Source: Dongia rigui
GTDB taxonomy: Bacteria > Pseudomonadota > Alphaproteobacteria > Dongiales > Dongiaceae
Direction of reading: 5' to 3'
Assembly: GCF_034044635.1 (NCBI RefSeq)
Contig: NZ_JAXCLX010000005.1
Coordinates: 1 to 64,000 of the forward strand
DNA length: 64,000 bases
The position numbers were made by a program, and so were the translations under genes. Numbering within the stretch: the first letter of the stretch is position 1; each line of letters begins with the position of its first letter. Of the stretch, positions 1-9,603 are shown piece by piece. The notes beneath the pieces are model-generated. The model made no database searches. It was not told the DNA's origin and saw nothing but the letters and a program-made list of their open reading frames with translations.

Positions 1-76
<76 letters not shown>

Positions 77-103
77 GGCCGTCAGGCCCAAAGGATCCAG
101 GAA

Positions 104-418
104 ATGGAAAGCCAAAATATCCGCATCCGCCTCAAGGCGTTCGATCATCGTGTGCTCGACCAGTCGACCAACGAGATCGTCTCCACGGCGAAGCGTACCG
201 GTGCTCAGGTTCGCGGCCCGATTCCGCTGCCGACCCGCATCGAGCGTTTCACCGTCAACCGTTCGCCGCACGTCGACAAGAAGAGCCGCGAACAGTTCGA
301 GATCCGCACCCATAAGCGGCTGCTCGATATCGTCGATCCGACCCCGCAGACGGTGGACGCGCTGATGAAGCTCGACCTCGCCGCCGGCGTGGACGTCGAG
401 ATCAAGTTGAAGAATTAA
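104..418 (+). CDS. rpsJ: 30S ribosomal protein S10
   Basis: The 104-residue length is normal for S10. The stretch [20 protein letters not shown] (about residues 51-70) is the family signature. S10 belongs to the 30S head and, as NusE, also joins NusB in transcription antitermination complexes. The ATG follows an AGGA ribosome binding site. It is the first gene of the S10 cluster; no promoter is obvious in the 27 bp after tuf, so read-through from the str operon is likely. Confidence 0.97.
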   Translation: MESQNIRIRLKAFDHRVLDQSTNEIVSTAKRTGAQVRGPIPLPTRIERFTVNRSPHVDKKSREQFEIRTHKRLLDIVDPTPQTVDALMKLDLAAGVDVEIKLKN

Positions 419-432
419 GAGGAGGGGCACCT

Positions 433-1125
433 ATGCGAACCGGCCTCATTGCCCAGAAGCTGGGCATGACCCGCGTCTTCGCCGAAGATGGCGCGCACGT
501 GCCCGTGACCTTGTTGAAGGTCGCTGGTTGTCAAGTCATCGCGGTCCGGACCGAAGAATCGAACGGCTACAACGCCGTTCAGCTCGGTCTCGACAAGGCG
601 AAGGTTAAGAACGTCTCGAAGGCCCAGCGGGGCCATTTCGCCAAGGCGAAGGTCGAGCCGACCAAGAAGATCGCGGAATTCCGCGTCGACAAGGATGCGC
701 TCCTCGAAGTGGGCGCCGAACTGTCGGCTGATCATTTCGTCACCGGCCAGTTCGTCGATGTGACCGGCACCACCATCGGCAAGGGTTTTGCCGGCGGTAT
801 GAAGCGCTGGAACTTCGGCGGTCTGCGCGCGACCCACGGCGTCTCGGTCTCGCACCGCAGCCTTGGTTCGACCGGTCAGCGTCAGGATCCGGGCCGTACC
901 TTCAAAGGCAAGAAGATGGCCGGCCACATGGGCGACGAGCGTGTCACCACGCAGAACCTCAAGGTCGTCGGCACCGATCCCGCGCTCGGCATCGTCATGG
1001 TGAAGGGCAACGTTCCGGGCCACGAGGGCTCCTACGTCCTCATTAAAGACGCCGTGAAGCGTCCTTTGCCGAAGGACGCGCCGTTCCCGGCCGCCCTTAA
1101 GGGCAAGGCCGAAGCGGCGGAGTGA
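433..1125 (+). CDS. rplC: 50S ribosomal protein L3
   Basis: This 230-residue protein organises the 3' end of 23S rRNA near the peptidyl transferase centre. The conserved loop runs from [12 protein letters not shown] through [21 protein letters not shown] to [11 protein letters not shown], and includes the Gln that PrmB methylates in E. coli. An Ala/Glu-rich tail (KGKAEAAE) extends the C-terminus. A GAGGAGGGG ribosome binding site precedes the ATG, 14 bp after rpsJ. Co-transcribed with its neighbours. Confidence 0.97.
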   Translation: MRTGLIAQKLGMTRVFAEDGAHVPVTLLKVAGCQVIAVRTEESNGYNAVQLGLDKAKVKNVSKAQRGHFAKAKVEPTKKIAEFRVDKDALLEVGAELSADHFVTGQFVDVTGTTIGKGFAGGMKRWNFGGLRATHGVSVSHRSLGSTGQRQDPGRTFKGKKMAGHMGDERVTTQNLKVVGTDPALGIVMVKGNVPGHEGSYVLIKDAVKRPLPKDAPFPAALKGKAEAAE

Positions 1126-1132
1126 GGAAATC

Positions 1133-1762
1133 ATGAAGCTCAAGGTCATCGACATCAATAACAAGCCGCAGGGCGAGATCGAGTTGGACGACACCACGTT
1201 CAACGACATCTTCGGCCGTCCGGTTCGCAAGGACATCCTGGCCCGTGTGGTCAACTGGCAGCTGGCCAAGCGCCGCTCCGGTAACCACAAGACCAAGGAA
1301 ATCGGCGACGTTTCCGGCACCACCAAGAAGCCGTATGCCCAGAAGGGCACCGGCCGCGCCCGCCAGGGTTCGCTGCGCTCGCCGCAGTTCCGTGGCGGTG
1401 CGACCATTTTCGGCCCCGTCGTGCGCAGCCATGCCCACGATCTGCCGAAGAAGGTTCGCGCCCTCGGCCTGAAGACGGCTCTCTCAGCCAAGGCCAAGGA
1501 AGGCAAGCTGATCGTCCTCGACAGCGTCGGCGCCGACGCCAAGACCAAGGACGTGGTCGAGAAGTTCAACGCGCTCGGCTGGAAGTCGGTTCTTCTCATC
1601 GAAGGCCCGGCGGTCACCGAGGGTTTTGCCCGCGCCGCCCGCAACATCCCGCATGTCGACGTGCTGCCGCAGCAGGGCGCCAATGTGTATGACATCCTGC
1701 GCCGCGACACCTTGGTTCTCACCAAGGACGCTGTGCAACATCTGGTGGAGCGCCTGAAATGA
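1133..1762 (+). CDS. rplD: 50S ribosomal protein L4
   Basis: The 209 residues match the L4 family, whose long loop lines the exit tunnel. The loop is visible as [20 protein letters not shown], followed by the globular C-terminal half. In enterobacteria L4 also represses the S10 operon; no leader of that type was recognised here. It starts 7 bp after rplC, and its TGA overlaps the rplW ATG in an ATGA, so the two are probably translationally coupled. Confidence 0.97.
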   Translation: MKLKVIDINNKPQGEIELDDTTFNDIFGRPVRKDILARVVNWQLAKRRSGNHKTKEIGDVSGTTKKPYAQKGTGRARQGSLRSPQFRGGATIFGPVVRSHAHDLPKKVRALGLKTALSAKAKEGKLIVLDSVGADAKTKDVVEKFNALGWKSVLLIEGPAVTEGFARAARNIPHVDVLPQQGANVYDILRRDTLVLTKDAVQHLVERLK

Positions 1763-2091
1763 GCCGCGCACGTAAGATGGTTACGCCCAAGGTGAAGCTC
1801 TCTGAAGCAGCGATGCTGGAGATCATCCGTCGCCCCCATGTGACCGAAAAGTCGACCATGGGGTCGGAGCACAACCAAGTCACCTTCAAGGTGCCGCTCG
1901 ATGCCAGCAAGCCGGAAATCAAGGCTGCGGTCGAGGGCGTGTTCAAGGTGAAAGTGGACGCCGTCAACACCATCCGTGTCGAAGGCAAGTCCAAGCTGTG
2001 GCGCGGCCGTGCCGGCAAGCGCCCGGATTTCAAGAAAGCGATCGTGACCCTCGCCGAGGGCCACAAGATCGACGTGACGACGGGGATCTAA
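1759..2091 (+). CDS. rplW: 50S ribosomal protein L23
   Basis: L23 sits at the tunnel exit and docks trigger factor and SRP. The signature [11 protein letters not shown] lies at about residues 22-32, and the C-terminal half carries [18 protein letters not shown]. At 110 residues it is slightly long because of the N-terminal segment [18 protein letters not shown]; an internal ATG at 1777 would give 104 residues. The upstream start is preferred because it forms an ATGA overlap with rplD and has a GGAG about 9 bp upstream. Confidence 0.95.
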   Translation: MSRARKMVTPKVKLSEAAMLEIIRRPHVTEKSTMGSEHNQVTFKVPLDASKPEIKAAVEGVFKVKVDAVNTIRVEGKSKLWRGRAGKRPDFKKAIVTLAEGHKIDVTTGI

Positions 2092-2094
2092 GCC

Positions 2095-2919
2095 ATGGCC
2101 TTGAAGACATTCAAGCCGACCTCCGCCGGTCGCCGCCAGCTGGTGCTGGTCGACCGTAAGGAGCTCCATAAGGGTGAGCCGGTTAAGGCTCTCACCGAGG
2201 GTCTCAAGAAGTCGGGTGGTCGCAACAACTATGGCCGTATCACGGCCTTCCGTACGGGCGGCGGTCACAAGCGCCGTTACCGTATCGTCGACTTCAAGCG
2301 CAACAAGTTCGACGTCGCTGCGACGGTCGAGCGTTTGGAATACGATCCGAACCGCACGGCGTTCATCGCCCTCATCAAGTATCAGGACGGCGAACTGGCC
2401 TACATCCTGGCGCCGCAGCGCTTGAAGGCCGGCGACCAGGTCGTCTCCGGCGAGCGCGTCGACGTGAAGCCCGGCAATGCGATGCCGCTGCGGTCGATCC
2501 CGGTCGGCACCATCATCCACAATGTCGAGCTGAAGCCCGGCAAGGGTGGCCAGATGGCCCGTTCCGCCGGCACCTTCCTGCAGCTGGTTGGCCGCGACCA
2601 GGGCAATGCGCTGCTGCGCATGCCCTCGGGCGAAGTCCGCATGGTGAAGTCGGAGTGCATGGCGACCATCGGTGCGGTCTCCAACCCGGATCAGCAGAAC
2701 ACCTCGATCGGCAAGGCCGGTCGCGCCCGTCATCTCGGCTACCGCCCGACCACGCGCGGTATCGTGATGAACCCGGTCGATCACCCGCACGGTGGTCGTA
2801 CCAACGGTGGTCGCGCCTGGGTCACCCCCTGGGGCAAGCCGACCAAGGGCAAGAAGACCCGTCATAACAAGAAGACGGATGGCCAGATCCTGCGCCGCCG
2901 TCACGCAGCTAAGAAGTAA
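2095..2919 (+). CDS. rplB: 50S ribosomal protein L2
   Basis: At 274 residues this is a full-length L2, needed for subunit association and peptidyl transfer. The N-terminal [15 protein letters not shown] and the C-terminal VDHPHGG with the invariant His are visible, followed by the basic tail [16 protein letters not shown]. It starts 3 bp after rplW stops, so coupling within the operon is tight. Confidence 0.98.
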   Translation: MALKTFKPTSAGRRQLVLVDRKELHKGEPVKALTEGLKKSGGRNNYGRITAFRTGGGHKRRYRIVDFKRNKFDVAATVERLEYDPNRTAFIALIKYQDGELAYILAPQRLKAGDQVVSGERVDVKPGNAMPLRSIPVGTIIHNVELKPGKGGQMARSAGTFLQLVGRDQGNALLRMPSGEVRMVKSECMATIGAVSNPDQQNTSIGKAGRARHLGYRPTTRGIVMNPVDHPHGGRTNGGRAWVTPWGKPTKGKKTRHNKKTDGQILRRRHAAKK

Positions 2920-2934
2920 GGAGGGCGACAGAAT

Positions 2935-3213
2935 ATGACTCGCTCCGTTTGGAAAGGCCCGTTCATCGACGGCTATCTGCTGAAGAAGGCAGAGACCAGC
3001 CGCGCCTCGGGCCGCAACGAGGTGATCAAGACCTGGTCGCGCCGTTCGACCATCTTGCCGCAATTCGTCGGCCTCACCTTTGGCGTCTACAATGGCCAGA
3101 AGTTCCTGCCGGTCCTCGTCAACGAGAACATGATCGGCCACAAGCTCGGTGAGTTCTCGCCGACCCGGACCTTCCACGGCCATGCCGCCGACAAGAAGGC
3201 TAAGAGGGCCTAA
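2935..3213 (+). CDS. rpsS: 30S ribosomal protein S19
   Basis: S19 forms a complex with S13 in the 30S head that contacts tRNA. The 92 residues begin [20 protein letters not shown] and contain [21 protein letters not shown], both diagnostic. An AAGGAGGG site overlaps the end of rplB, about 9 bp before the ATG. Confidence 0.97.
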   Translation: MTRSVWKGPFIDGYLLKKAETSRASGRNEVIKTWSRRSTILPQFVGLTFGVYNGQKFLPVLVNENMIGHKLGEFSPTRTFHGHAADKKAKRA

Positions 3214-3215
3214 AG

Positions 3216-3608
3216 ATGAGCAAACAGAAGAAAGCACGCGCGCTGAAGGATACCGAGGCGAAGGCCGTTGCCTCGGTCGTGCAGACCACGCCGCGCAAGC
3301 TTAACCTTGTTGCACAAATGATCCGCGGTCTCGGCGCCCAGCCGGCCCTGGCGGCCCTCACCTTCTCCAAGAAGCGTGCGGCCCAGGACGTCAAGAAGGT
3401 GCTGCAGGCGGCGATCGCCAATGCCGAGAACAACCACTCGCTCGACGTCGACCGGCTGTTCGTGGCCGAAGCCTATGTCGGCAATAGCTTCCGTCTGAAG
3501 CGTTTCCACGCCCGCGCCCGCGGCCGTGGCGTGAAGGTGGTGAAGCTCTGGAGCAACCTGACCGTGGTCGTGCGTGAGCGCGCCGAAGTCGCCGAGGAGG
3601 CAAAGTAA
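3216..3608 (+). CDS. rplV: 50S ribosomal protein L22
   Basis: L22 lines the exit tunnel next to L4 through its long beta hairpin. The 130 residues include [15 protein letters not shown] near residues 23-37 and the hairpin [13 protein letters not shown] near 90-102. The ATG is 2 bp downstream of the rpsS stop, and the stop shares one base with the rpsC ATG (TAATG). Confidence 0.97.
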   Translation: MSKQKKARALKDTEAKAVASVVQTTPRKLNLVAQMIRGLGAQPALAALTFSKKRAAQDVKKVLQAAIANAENNHSLDVDRLFVAEAYVGNSFRLKRFHARARGRGVKVVKLWSNLTVVVRERAEVAEEAK

Positions 3609-4333
3609 TGGGTCAGAAAGTCAATCCGATCGGGCTGCGCGTCGGTATCAACCGCACCTGGGACTCGCGCTGGTTCGCCGATAAGGACTATGCCCAGCTC
3701 CTTCATGAGGATCTGCGCCTCAAGAAGTACCTGACCGACCGCCTGAACCAGGCCGGCGTCGCCCGCGTCGTCATCGAGCGTCCGGCCAAGAAGGCCCGCG
3801 TCACGATCCACACGGCGCGTCCGGGTGTCGTGATCGGCAAGAAGGGCGCCGACATCGAGAAGCTGCGCGGCGACCTCTCGAAGATGACCGGTTCGGAAGT
3901 CAGCCTCAACATCGTCGAAATCCGCAAGCCGGAAATCGATGCCAAGCTGATCGCCGACAACATCGCCCAGCAGCTGGAGCGCCGCGTTGCGTTCCGCCGC
4001 GCCATGAAGCGCGCCGTTCAGTCGGCGATGCGCCTTGGCGCCCTCGGCATCCGTATCAACTGCTCGGGTCGTTTGGGCGGCGCTGAAATCGCCCGTCTCG
4101 AATGGTACCGCGAAGGCCGTGTGCCGCTGCACACCCTGCGCGCCGAGATCGATTTCGGTGAGGGTACGGCAAAGACGACCTACGGCACCTGCGGCGTCAA
4201 AGTCTGGGTGTTCAAGGGTGAGATCATGGCCCACGACCCGATGGCCATGGACAAGCGCGTTCTGGAGCAGCAGGCAGCCGGTGGCTCAGGCCATCAGGGC
4301 GGCGGATCCGATCGCCGGTCCGAGCGAGCGTAA
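3608..4333 (+). CDS. rpsC: 30S ribosomal protein S3
   Basis: S3 forms part of the mRNA entry site and its helicase. The 241 residues start [14 protein letters not shown]. The KH domain holds the GKKG loop at residues 77-80 within [16 protein letters not shown], and the C-terminal domain ends its core at [15 protein letters not shown] Gly/Gln/Ser-rich tail follows, which varies in this family. The start overlaps the rplV stop by one base. Confidence 0.97.
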   Translation: MGQKVNPIGLRVGINRTWDSRWFADKDYAQLLHEDLRLKKYLTDRLNQAGVARVVIERPAKKARVTIHTARPGVVIGKKGADIEKLRGDLSKMTGSEVSLNIVEIRKPEIDAKLIADNIAQQLERRVAFRRAMKRAVQSAMRLGALGIRINCSGRLGGAEIARLEWYREGRVPLHTLRAEIDFGEGTAKTTYGTCGVKVWVFKGEIMAHDPMAMDKRVLEQQAAGGSGHQGGGSDRRSERA

Positions 4334-4345
4334 AGGAATAGGAAG

Positions 4346-4762
4346 ATGCTTTCTCCAAAGCGAACGAAATTCCGCAAGGCCCACAAGGGCCGTGTTAAGG
4401 GCGTGGCAAAGGGCGGCTTCTCGCTCGACTTCGGTGCCTATGGCATGAAGGCGATGGAACCCGGCCGTATCACGGCGCGCCAGATCGAAGCGGCCCGCCG
4501 CGCCATCACGCGTCACATGAAGCGTGTCGGCAAGGTGTGGATCCGCATTTTCCCGGACGTGCCGGTCAGCCGCAAGCCGGCCGAAGTGCGCATGGGTTCC
4601 GGTAAGGGCAGCCCCGAATACTGGATCTGCCGCGTGAAGCCGGGCCGCATCATGTTCGAAATCGACGGCGTTCAGAAGTCGCTGGCGGAAGAGGCGTTTA
4701 CGCTGGCCTCCGCCAAGTTGCCGATCAAGACGCGCCTCGTCAGCCGTCTCGGCGAAGAATAA
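4346..4762 (+). CDS. rplP: 50S ribosomal protein L16
   Basis: L16 helps shape the A-site of the 50S subunit. Its 138 residues open with [19 protein letters not shown] and contain [20 protein letters not shown], typical except for the aromatic and Cys residues in the EYWICR stretch. An AAAGGAA site precedes the ATG, 12 bp after rpsC. Confidence 0.97.
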   Translation: MLSPKRTKFRKAHKGRVKGVAKGGFSLDFGAYGMKAMEPGRITARQIEAARRAITRHMKRVGKVWIRIFPDVPVSRKPAEVRMGSGKGSPEYWICRVKPGRIMFEIDGVQKSLAEEAFTLASAKLPIKTRLVSRLGEE

Positions 4763-4780
4763 GGAACGAGGTACTTGATC

Positions 4781-4978
4781 ATGAAGGCGAAAGACGTCGC
4801 CCTGAAGACCGAGGACCAGCTCAAGGCTGACCTCGTCAACCTGAAGAAAGAGGCCTTCAACCTGCGCTTCCAGCGCGCGTCGGGCCAGCTCGAGAACACC
4901 GCGCGCGTGCGCGTTGTTCGTCGTGACATTGCCCGTATCGAAACTTCGCTGCGCCAGAAGGCGCTGGTGAAGGCGTAA
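4781..4978 (+). CDS. rpmC: 50S ribosomal protein L29
   Basis: L29 is a small coiled-coil protein beside L23 at the tunnel exit. From ATG 4781 it has 65 residues, the usual size, with the signature [23 protein letters not shown] at 4775 would add two residues, but ATG 4781 is better spaced (about 9 bp) from the GGAACGAGG at 4763-4771. It lies between rplP and rpsQ as in nearly all bacteria. Confidence 0.95.
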   Translation: MKAKDVALKTEDQLKADLVNLKKEAFNLRFQRASGQLENTARVRVVRRDIARIETSLRQKALVKA

Positions 4979-4989
4979 GGAGAGAGAGA

Positions 4990-5235
4990 ATGCCCAAGCG
5001 CGTTCTGCAAGGCACCGTGGTCAGCGACAAGACCGACAAGACCGTCACCGTTCTGGTCGAGCGTCGCGTCATGCACCCGGTCTATAAGAAGTTCATCCGC
5101 CGTTCGAAGCGTTACGCTGCGCACGATGCGGACAACAAATGCAAGGTCGGCGACGTGGTGTTTATCCAGGAATGCCGTCCCTTGTCGAAGACCAAGCATT
5201 GGGAAGTGGTCGATGCTGCCACTGCCCAGGCTTAA
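4990..5235 (+). CDS. rpsQ: 30S ribosomal protein S17
   Basis: S17 is a primary 16S rRNA binder with an OB fold. The 81 residues include [20 protein letters not shown] and [15 protein letters not shown], both characteristic. A GGAGAGAG purine stretch precedes the ATG. The 40-bp gap to rplN is the widest inside the spc part of the cluster and contains only a GAGAAGGA ribosome binding site. Confidence 0.97.
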   Translation: MPKRVLQGTVVSDKTDKTVTVLVERRVMHPVYKKFIRRSKRYAAHDADNKCKVGDVVFIQECRPLSKTKHWEVVDAATAQA

Positions 5236-5275
5236 GTCTGAAATCGCGTAATTGTAACGAGAAGGATCTCGAACC

Positions 5276-5644
5276 ATGATCCAGATGCAAACGAACCTGG
5301 ATGTTGCCGATAATTCCGGCGCGCGCAGGGTGCAGTGCATCAAAGTGCTGGGTGGCTCACATCGCCGCACAGCCGAGGTCGGCGACGTCATCGTCGTGTC
5401 GATCAAAGAAGCCATTCCGCGCGGCAAGGTGAAGAAGGGCGATGTCCATCGCGCCGTCATCGTGCGCACCGCCAAGGAAATCCGCCGCGCCGATGGCAGC
5501 GCCATTCGTTTCGACCGCAACGCCGCGGTCCTCATCAACAAGCAGGGTGAGCCCATCGGCACCCGCATCTTCGGCCCGGTGACTCGCGAGCTCCGCGGCA
5601 AGAAGTTCATGAAGATCATCTCGCTCGCTCCCGAAGTGTTGTGA
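5276..5644 (+). CDS. rplN: 50S ribosomal protein L14
   Basis: The 122 residues are exactly the family length. The N-terminus [20 protein letters not shown] and the C-terminal [20 protein letters not shown] are near-invariant in L14, which forms an intersubunit bridge and is the site bound by RsfS. The stop overlaps a GTG that could, less probably, start rplX. Confidence 0.98.
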   Translation: MIQMQTNLDVADNSGARRVQCIKVLGGSHRRTAEVGDVIVVSIKEAIPRGKVKKGDVHRAVIVRTAKEIRRADGSAIRFDRNAAVLINKQGEPIGTRIFGPVTRELRGKKFMKIISLAPEVL

Positions 5645-5667
5645 GCGCGAGAGGCAAGGTGCTGAAA

Positions 5668-5985
5668 ATGGCAACGAAGCTTAAAGTCAAGAAGGGCGAC
5701 AAGGTGGTTGTGATCACCGGTCGCGACAAGGGCAAGACCGGCGAGATCATCGAGGTCAACCCCGCTGAAAACCGCGTCAAGGTGCGTGGCGTCAACCTGG
5801 TGAAGCGTCACCAGAAGCAGTCCATGCAGACCCCGGGCGGCATCATCGAGAAGGAGGCGACCATCCACGTCTCCAACATCTCGCATGTTGACCCCAAGAC
5901 GCAGAAGCCGACCCGTGTCGGCTACCGGACCGAAGGCGAGGAGAAAGTCCTCTTCGCGCGCGGTTCGGGCGAAAAGATCCGTTAA
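5668..5985 (+). CDS. rplX: 50S ribosomal protein L24
   Basis: L24 starts 50S assembly. Read from ATG 5668 it has 105 residues, the usual size, beginning [18 protein letters not shown]; this is the KOW motif (about residues 6-33). A GTG at 5641 overlapping the rplN stop would add nine atypical residues. ATG 5668 is preferred because the family's N-terminus starts here and an AAGG lies about 8 bp upstream. Confidence 0.95.
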   Translation: MATKLKVKKGDKVVVITGRDKGKTGEIIEVNPAENRVKVRGVNLVKRHQKQSMQTPGGIIEKEATIHVSNISHVDPKTQKPTRVGYRTEGEEKVLFARGSGEKIR

Positions 5986-5999
5986 GGGAGCGCTAGGAA

Positions 6000-6545
6000 A
6001 TGGCTCGCACCCGTTTGCAAGATCACTACGACACCGTCGTCCGTCCGGCCTTGATGAAGGAGTTCTCCTACAAGAACGCCATGGAAGTGCCGAAGATCGA
6101 GAAGATCGTCATCAACATGGGTGTTGGTGAAGCGGCTGCCGACAGCAAGAAGATCAACGTGGCCGTCGAAGAGTTGACCGCCATTGCCGGCCAGAAGCCG
6201 GTGGTGACGAAGGCTCGCAAGTCGATCGCCGTCTACAAGCTGCGCGAAGGCATGTCGATCGGTACGAAGGTGACGCTCCGTCGCCAGCGTATGTACGAAT
6301 TCCTCGATCGCTTGATCACCATCGCGCTGCCGCGCGTCCGCGACTTCCGCGGCGTCAACGGCAAGAGCTTCGATGGTCGTGGCAACTACGCGCTCGGTCT
6401 CAAGGAACAGCTGGTGTTCCCGGAAATCGACTACGACAAGGTCGATGCCATCCGCGGCATGGACATCATCATCGTCACAAGCGCCAAGACCGATGCTGAG
6501 GCCAAGGCGTTGCTGAAGGGCTTCCAGATGCCCTTCATCAATTAA
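6000..6545 (+). CDS. rplE: 50S ribosomal protein L5
   Basis: L5 binds 5S rRNA in the central protuberance. The 181 residues contain [14 protein letters not shown] (about 31-44), the L5 signature, and [22 protein letters not shown] near 125-146. An AGGAA site is next to the ATG. Gene order rplX-rplE-rpsN is standard for the spc operon. Confidence 0.98.
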   Translation: MARTRLQDHYDTVVRPALMKEFSYKNAMEVPKIEKIVINMGVGEAAADSKKINVAVEELTAIAGQKPVVTKARKSIAVYKLREGMSIGTKVTLRRQRMYEFLDRLITIALPRVRDFRGVNGKSFDGRGNYALGLKEQLVFPEIDYDKVDAIRGMDIIIVTSAKTDAEAKALLKGFQMPFIN

Positions 6546-6566
6546 GCCTGAGCCGGAGGAAAAATT

Positions 6567-6872
6567 ATGGCTAAGACTAGCTCTGTTCAGAAGAACAAGA
6601 AGCGCGAGAAGATGGCGAAGCAGTACGCTGCCCGCCGCGCGCGCCTCAAAGCCGTGGCTGACAACGAGGACCTGCCGATGGAAGAGCGCTTTGCGGCGCG
6701 CCTGAAGCTGGCCGAACTGCCGCGCAATTCATCCAAGGTCCGCATCCGCAATCGCTGCGAGCTGACCGGTCGTCCGCGGGCGACCTATCGCAAATTCAAG
6801 CTTTCGCGCATTGCGTTGCGCGAGCTCGCTTCGACCGGCCAGATTCCTGGCATGGTCAAGTCGAGCTGGTAA
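6567..6872 (+). CDS. rpsN: 30S ribosomal protein S14, zinc-independent form
   Basis: S14 contacts 16S rRNA in the head. At 101 residues this is the long form. Only one Cys is present ([19 protein letters not shown]), so it lacks the CXXC pairs of the zinc-binding short form. The ending IPGMVKSSW is typical. The ribosome binding site is CCGGAGGAAAAA. Confidence 0.97.
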   Translation: MAKTSSVQKNKKREKMAKQYAARRARLKAVADNEDLPMEERFAARLKLAELPRNSSKVRIRNRCELTGRPRATYRKFKLSRIALRELASTGQIPGMVKSSW

Positions 6873-6885
6873 GGAGCAAGAGATC

Positions 6886-7281
6886 ATGGCAATGAACGAT
6901 CCCTTGGGAGATCTCCTGACGCGCATCCGCAACGGCCAGAAGGCCCGGATGTCCGCAGTGACCAGCCCCGCTTCGCGTCTTCGGGCCAACGTGCTCGATG
7001 TGCTCAAGCGCGAAGGCTATATCCGCAACTACAGCGTCGACGGCACGAAGCCTGGCGGCGAGATCACGGTCGAGCTCAAGTATCACGAGGGTCAACCCGT
7101 GATTCAGGAGATCGCCCGCGTGTCGACCCCGGGTCGCCGGGTCTACTCGCGCATCTCGGATCTGCCGCGCTACTATAATGGCCTCGGCATCTCCATCCTT
7201 TCGACGCCCCGTGGCGTTCTCTCGGACAGCGAAGCGCGTACCCAAAACGTGGGTGGCGAAGTGCTGTGCCGGGTGTTCTAA
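6886..7281 (+). CDS. rpsH: 30S ribosomal protein S8
   Basis: From ATG 6886 the protein is 131 residues, the usual S8 length, starting MAMNDPLGDLLTRIRNGQKA. The C-terminal signature STPRGVLSDSEARTQNVGGE is present. In E. coli S8 represses the spc operon. The reading frame is open further upstream, but that part overlaps rpsN and lacks S8 similarity; AAGGAG stands about 9 bp before the chosen ATG. Confidence 0.97.
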   Translation: MAMNDPLGDLLTRIRNGQKARMSAVTSPASRLRANVLDVLKREGYIRNYSVDGTKPGGEITVELKYHEGQPVIQEIARVSTPGRRVYSRISDLPRYYNGLGISILSTPRGVLSDSEARTQNVGGEVLCRVF

Positions 7282-7299
7282 GCGAGGAGATGGAAAATC

Positions 7300-7833
7300 A
7301 TGTCTCGCGTTGGTAAAAATCCCGTCGCCCTGCCGCAAGGTGTCAGCATTGATCTCGCCGGCGGTCTCGCCACGGTGAAGGGCAAGCTCGGCACGCTGAA
7401 GCTCCCGATCTCGTCTCATGTCGAGGTCAAGGTGGAAGGTGACAAGGTGTGGGTGAAACCCATCACCGAAACGAAACAGGCTCGCATGAGCTGGGGCGCA
7501 ACCCGCGCCAATCTCAAGAACATGGTCGAAGGCGTCTCCAAGGGCTTCACCAAGAATCTTGAGATCAACGGCACCGGTTACCGCGCCGCCGTCCAGGGCA
7601 AGAACCTGCAGCTGAATCTCGGCTACAGCCACGACGTGAGCTATCCGATCCCGGAAGGCATCACGGTGAAATGCGAAAAGCCGACGTCGATCTCGATCAC
7701 CGGGTTCGACAAGCAGAAGGTCGGCCAGGTGGCCTCGGAAATCCGTGAATACCGCAAGCCGGAGCCCTACAAGGGCAAGGGCATCAAGTATTCGGACGAG
7801 ACCATCCTGCGCAAGGAAGGCAAGAAGAAGTAA
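7300..7833 (+). CDS. rplF: 50S ribosomal protein L6
   Basis: L6 lies near the factor-binding site. The 177 residues start [18 protein letters not shown] and end with the signature [14 protein letters not shown] followed by a Lys tail. The ribosome binding site is GCGAGGAG, and the gap from rpsH is 18 bp. Confidence 0.98.
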   Translation: MSRVGKNPVALPQGVSIDLAGGLATVKGKLGTLKLPISSHVEVKVEGDKVWVKPITETKQARMSWGATRANLKNMVEGVSKGFTKNLEINGTGYRAAVQGKNLQLNLGYSHDVSYPIPEGITVKCEKPTSISITGFDKQKVGQVASEIREYRKPEPYKGKGIKYSDETILRKEGKKK

Positions 7834-7842
7834 GGACTGGAC

Positions 7843-8205
7843 ATGTCGAAAACGAAAGAACTTTTCGAGCGCCGCAAGGCGCGCGTCCGGACCTCGCTCC
7901 GGAAGAATGCGATCGGCCGCCCGCGTTTGTCGGTGTTCCGTTCGGGCATGCATATCTACGTTCAGATCATCGACGACGTGAACGGCAGCACGCTTGCCGC
8001 CGCCTCGACGGTGGACAAGGAACTGAAGGGCAAGCTCAAGACCGGCGCCAACATCGACGCTGCCAAGGCTGTCGGCAAGCTCATCGCCGAGCGCGCTGCC
8101 ACCAAGGGCATCAAGGAAGTCGTGTTTGATCGCGGCGGTTACATCTATCACGGTCGGGTCAAGGCCCTGGCCGACGCTGCCCGCGAAGGCGGGCTGGCGT
8201 TCTAA
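7843..8205 (+). CDS. rplR: 50S ribosomal protein L18
   Basis: L18 binds 5S rRNA with L5. The 120 residues include [20 protein letters not shown] with the basic N-terminus, [18 protein letters not shown], and the ending [25 protein letters not shown] typical of the family. It starts 9 bp after rplF. Confidence 0.97.
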   Translation: MSKTKELFERRKARVRTSLRKNAIGRPRLSVFRSGMHIYVQIIDDVNGSTLAAASTVDKELKGKLKTGANIDAAKAVGKLIAERAATKGIKEVVFDRGGYIYHGRVKALADAAREGGLAF

Positions 8206-8222
8206 GGAAGGGACCGAAAATC

Positions 8223-8792
8223 ATGGCCAAACCAGCAAAGAGCGAGCGTCGCGACCGCGAGCGTCGTGACCGCGAGGCAGAGCCCGAGCTCATTGAAAAG
8301 CTTGTCGGCATCAACCGCGTTGCAAAGGTGGTGAAGGGCGGCAAGCGCTTCGGCTTTGCCGCGATCGTCGTCGTCGGCGACGGCAAGGGCCGCGTCGGCC
8401 ACGGGTCGGGCAAGGCGCGCGAAGTGCCGGAAGCCATCCGCAAGGCGACCGAACATGCCAAGCGCGGCATGATCCGCGTCGCCCTGCGCGAAGGCCGCAC
8501 CCTGCATCATGACGTGACGGGCCATTTCGGCGCCGGCCGCGTCGTGCTGCGCGCTGCCGATGCCGGTACCGGCATCATCGCCGGCGGTCCGGTCCGCGCG
8601 ATCTTCGAAGCGCTCGGCGTCAATGACGTCGTCGCCAAGTCGGTCGGCACCTCGAACCCGCACAACATGATCCGCGCCGCGTTCGACGCGCTCAATCATT
8701 GCTCCTCGCCCCGCTCCGTGGCTGCCCGCCGCGGCAAGAAGGTGAGCGACGTGATTGGCCGCAAGGACGCCGCCGCCGAAGCCCGCGAATAA
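8223..8792 (+). CDS. rpsE: 30S ribosomal protein S5
   Basis: S5 contributes to decoding fidelity and mRNA entry. The 189 residues carry the double-stranded RNA-binding segment [20 protein letters not shown], then [20 protein letters not shown], the S5 signature. An Arg/Glu-rich N-terminal extension (about residues 5-25) is common in alphaproteobacteria. The ribosome binding site is AAGGAAGGGA. Confidence 0.97.
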   Translation: MAKPAKSERRDRERRDREAEPELIEKLVGINRVAKVVKGGKRFGFAAIVVVGDGKGRVGHGSGKAREVPEAIRKATEHAKRGMIRVALREGRTLHHDVTGHFGAGRVVLRAADAGTGIIAGGPVRAIFEALGVNDVVAKSVGTSNPHNMIRAAFDALNHCSSPRSVAARRGKKVSDVIGRKDAAAEARE

Positions 8793-8807
8793 CGGGGGAA
8801 CTGAAAA

Positions 8808-8993
8808 ATGGCTGACAAAGTCAAGATCACCCAGGTCGCCAGCCGCATCGGTCGCAAGTTCGACCAGCGCGACACGCTGAAGGCCCTCGGCCTCGACAAG
8901 ATGAACCGTTCGCGCGTGGTTGAAGACACGCCGTCGATCCGCGGCATGATCCGCAAGGTCCAGCACCTGCTGCTGATCGAACCGGTGAAGTAA
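8808..8993 (+). CDS. rpmD: 50S ribosomal protein L30
   Basis: The 61-residue length is normal for L30. The core KITQVASRIGRKFDQRDTLK and the following ALGLDKMNRSRVVEDTPSIR are diagnostic. A GGGGGAAC purine tract precedes the ATG. It lies between rpsE and rplO, the normal order. Confidence 0.96.
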   Translation: MADKVKITQVASRIGRKFDQRDTLKALGLDKMNRSRVVEDTPSIRGMIRKVQHLLLIEPVK

Positions 8994-9005
8994 GGAACAG
9001 AAACG

Positions 9006-9497
9006 ATGAAGCTTCATCAGCTTTCCGATAACCCGGGTGCGCGCAAGAAGCGCATCCGCGTCGGCCGCGGTATCGGTTCGACCAAGGGCAAGACCGCCGG
9101 CGTCGGTGGTAAGGGCCAGCATGGTCGTTCCGGCGTCGCCATCAACGGCTTCGAAGGCGGCCAGATGCCGCTCTATCGTCGCCTGCCGAAGCGCGGCTTC
9201 AACAACATCTTCCGTCTCGATTTCTCGGAAGTGAATCTTGGTGCGCTCCAGGACGCGATCGAATCGAAGCGTCTCGACGCCTCGAAGCCGATCAACGGCA
9301 AGGCCCTGAAGGCCGCCGGCCTCATCGGCCGCGTCCGTGACGGCGTCCGCCTGCTCGGCAAGGGCGAACTGAAGGCCAAGATCAACATCACGGTCGTCGG
9401 TGCCACCAAATCGGCGATCGCCGCGGTCGAGAAGGCCGGCGGCAAGGTGACCGTCAAGGCGCCGAAGAAGCCAAAGGCCGAAGAAGCCCAGGCCTAA
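9006..9497 (+). CDS. rplO: 50S ribosomal protein L15
   Basis: L15 is a late-assembly protein of the 50S core. The 163 residues start [20 protein letters not shown], and [33 protein letters not shown] follow, all signature segments. A Lys/Ala-rich tail ([13 protein letters not shown]) ends the protein. The 106-bp gap to secY holds a hairpin described separately. Confidence 0.97.
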   Translation: MKLHQLSDNPGARKKRIRVGRGIGSTKGKTAGVGGKGQHGRSGVAINGFEGGQMPLYRRLPKRGFNNIFRLDFSEVNLGALQDAIESKRLDASKPINGKALKAAGLIGRVRDGVRLLGKGELKAKINITVVGATKSAIAAVEKAGGKVTVKAPKKPKAEEAQA

Positions 9498-9508
9498 GGA
9501 ACAAAGTT

Positions 9509-9551
9509 CGGGCCTCCGCCGACATCCGACAGGATGACAAGCGGGGGCCCG
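9509..9551 (+). promoter_or_regulatory. Long-stem hairpin between rplO and secY
   Basis: CGGGCCTCCGC (9509-9519) faces GCGGGGGCCCG (9541-9551), giving an 11-bp stem with one G-U pair and a 21-base loop. No T-tract follows, so it is not a classic terminator. It lies in the wider gap before secY and could tune relative expression or mRNA processing; that role is inference. Confidence 0.4.
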
Positions 9552-9603
9552 ATCCCCATATACCACCCGGATTTCTCCGTTCCGACGCGCCGATAGGTAA
9601 AGT

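Noticed and set aside
415-3237. Open frame of 940 codons on the minus strand across the ribosomal genes
   Set aside because: It lies antisense to seven strongly conserved ribosomal protein genes; the high GC content leaves few stop codons in that frame. Low-complexity, Arg/Asp/His/Val-rich product.
5641-5667. GTG start for rplX overlapping the rplN stop
   Set aside because: It would add nine residues unlike the family N-terminus; ATG 5668 has its own ribosome binding site.
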